From Fragum whitleyi (Eukaryota; Mollusca; Bivalvia; Cardiida; Cardiidae): DNA of 64,000 nucleotides. The notes beneath the pieces were generated by a model. That model did no database searches and was not told the DNA's origin. It was given only the letters and a program-made list of their open reading frames with translations. Position numbers and translations under genes: made by a program. Shown here one piece after another: positions 62,684 through 64,000 of the stretch (positions are counted from its first letter, which is position 1; every line of letters begins with the position of its first letter). Where the stretch lies: assembly GCA_948146395.1 (NCBI GenBank), contig OX411546.1, positions 22,484,449 to 22,548,448 of the forward strand. The letters are read 5' to 3'.

Positions 62684-62974
62684 TCAGTTGTGATCAAGAG
62701 TAATTTAGACTTACTTCCGAATTAATGGACAGTCCGTTATAATTTGGGATAGCCGCTATAGTCCTGTATACTCAAAGATAAGTTGTTAAGTGTAACCTCA
62801 CTCCTCAGGAATGCCCCATGTGTCTGGTGACCAACATTGCCTGACCCTTTAGTGACCAACATTAATTGACCCTTTTGGGTCCCGTTTTCATTATCTTTAA
62901 AATATAGGCTAAATTTCTAATAGTTGGTAATTGATTATACAGCTTTACATATTAAGTACGGGACAGCGCCGCGG

Positions 62975-63115
62975 TTATGACGAAACCGTTTAGTAACGTT
63001 TAGTAACCGTTTAACGTTTTGTAAATTGTACCCCACTTTGCTTATATTAATACATGCAAAGTGGGGTACAATTTCTTAACGTGTGGAACCGTTTTGTACC
63101 CTGAAAGCAGGGCAA
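62975..63115. repeat. Family A palindrome, copy 12
   Basis: Arm gttttgtaaattgtacccca is mirrored by tggggtacaatttc, ending ccctgaaagcagggc. Confidence 0.78.
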
Positions 63116-63519
63116 GATACAATCCGCGAAAGACAGTGAATGGTTTTCCTGTATGCTATTTTATTTGTCTGATTTGTTATTGTGCAAATTTTGTGGTATA
63201 CTTTCCCCTCTCCCGAAATATTTGCGCTCAAAAAATATAACCCGCTGTATGGTTCATTCCTATTTCAGAATTCTTCTGGCAGCACCGTGATACTTTTGGA
63301 TAGCCGAATATTGGCTTTTTCAATGGCTGATATGATAAATTTACATCATTGGTTCCCGGTTACAAGTTTTTAAATGGGTACAATGTTGGACAGAATTCAA
63401 AAATATGCATTAAACTTTCTACCTTGAAAATATCTAACATTTATATCTCAAAAATTTTATGACGAAAAATGTCGAAGGTCGATCTCATAATTGAGCCTAT
63501 TCGTGACATTTCCAACAAT

Positions 63520-63715
63520 TTTAATTTCAAATCATAATATGCCCAATTTTTACCTAACGTTGATTTTGTTTTTCGCAGTGTCATCCTCGATTATGTTTGT
63601 AACGTCATATAAACGCACGTGCGAAATGACGCGCTTTCATGACTGCGCCCTTATTTTTCCCGATGTCCATTCCGTAGAATCACCGAGGGTTCCCGACTGG
63701 GTCAGGAATTGAGCA
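63520..63715 (-). repeat. SINE-like body, second copy (no tRNA head)
   Basis: Reverse orientation of part of the 12540-12955 element. The shared segment includes atgtttgtaacgtcatataa and gactgcgcccttatttttcc. Confidence 0.65.
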
Positions 63716-63956
63716 GTCAAGACTGTTCATTAAACATGTTCTACACTTGTGAACAGATCCCTACGGACCATAGCTTTATGTAGAGCATATATCTTTGACA
63801 AAGACTTTGATCAGACCCTGATCTGAGTCTTGATGTAGCGCACATGTAATTTGCTGGAAATGTCACGCACAGGCTCTTATTTGATAATGATTTGTATTTT
63901 TCCCATTGGCGAATACTGATAGATTGCAGTTTGGAGTACATGGGCTTTAAAATGAA

Positions 63957-63980
63957 AAAAAAAAAAAAAAAAAAAAAAAC
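63957..63980. repeat. Poly-A tract
   Basis: Run of about 24 A near the right edge; could be the tail of a retroelement that lies beyond the recognised copies. Confidence 0.6.
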
Positions 63981-64000
63981 AACAACGGCATAATGGATAG

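Overview
The window is animal nuclear DNA: AT-rich (roughly two thirds A+T), with short exons in long introns, GT/AG splice sites, polyadenylation signals and dense small palindromic transposons. The proteins encoded (an extracellular Cu/Zn superoxide dismutase, a coiled-coil discoidin protein, a small Reeler-domain protein) and the style of the repeats suggest a mollusc, most likely a bivalve. Species is inference only; no operons, prophage or CRISPR are present.

Five protein-coding genes can be assembled by matching splice sites and reading phase. (1) Minus, 1090-9790 and running off the left edge: secreted Cu/Zn superoxide dismutase-like protein, four exons seen. (2) Minus, 13901-22998: type I membrane protein with signal peptide, Cys-rich ectodomain, Ser/Thr mucin-like stalk, one transmembrane exon and a 305-residue tail. 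In this sequence a 20-bp tandem duplication in the stalk exon shifts the frame and stops the protein before the membrane. (3) Plus, 29936-49551: secreted 414-residue protein with a coiled-coil region and a C-terminal F5/8 type C (discoidin) domain, seven exons. (4) Minus, 38777-45761, lying inside the last, 12-kb intron of gene 3: a TMEM179-like four-helix membrane protein of which the first and last exons are visible and a middle exon is not found. (5) Minus, 53720-59701: a complete 168-residue secreted Reeler-domain protein, four exons.

The remainder is intron and intergenic DNA packed with repeats. At least a dozen families of short inverted-repeat or fold-back elements recur (called A to P here). 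Family A is a ~130-bp palindrome with 12 copies. Family B is a MITE with ends like TGTGACCCGTCACGCG, and its internal part has been amplified into a 75-bp tandem array at 8425-8800. There are also tRNA-headed SINE-like sequences, several minisatellites, and an almost 800-bp uninterrupted (TATC)n tract at 25152-25950.

Four of the five genes encode secreted or surface proteins, of kinds often linked to innate defence or extracellular matrix in molluscs; the sequence shows no direct functional link among them. The observations most worth checking are the frameshifting duplication in the mucin-like gene, the loss of the zinc-ligand aspartate in the dismutase, the nested antisense TMEM179-like gene, the MITE-derived satellite, and the frequency with which transposon ends or minisatellites lie within about 10-40 bp of splice sites.
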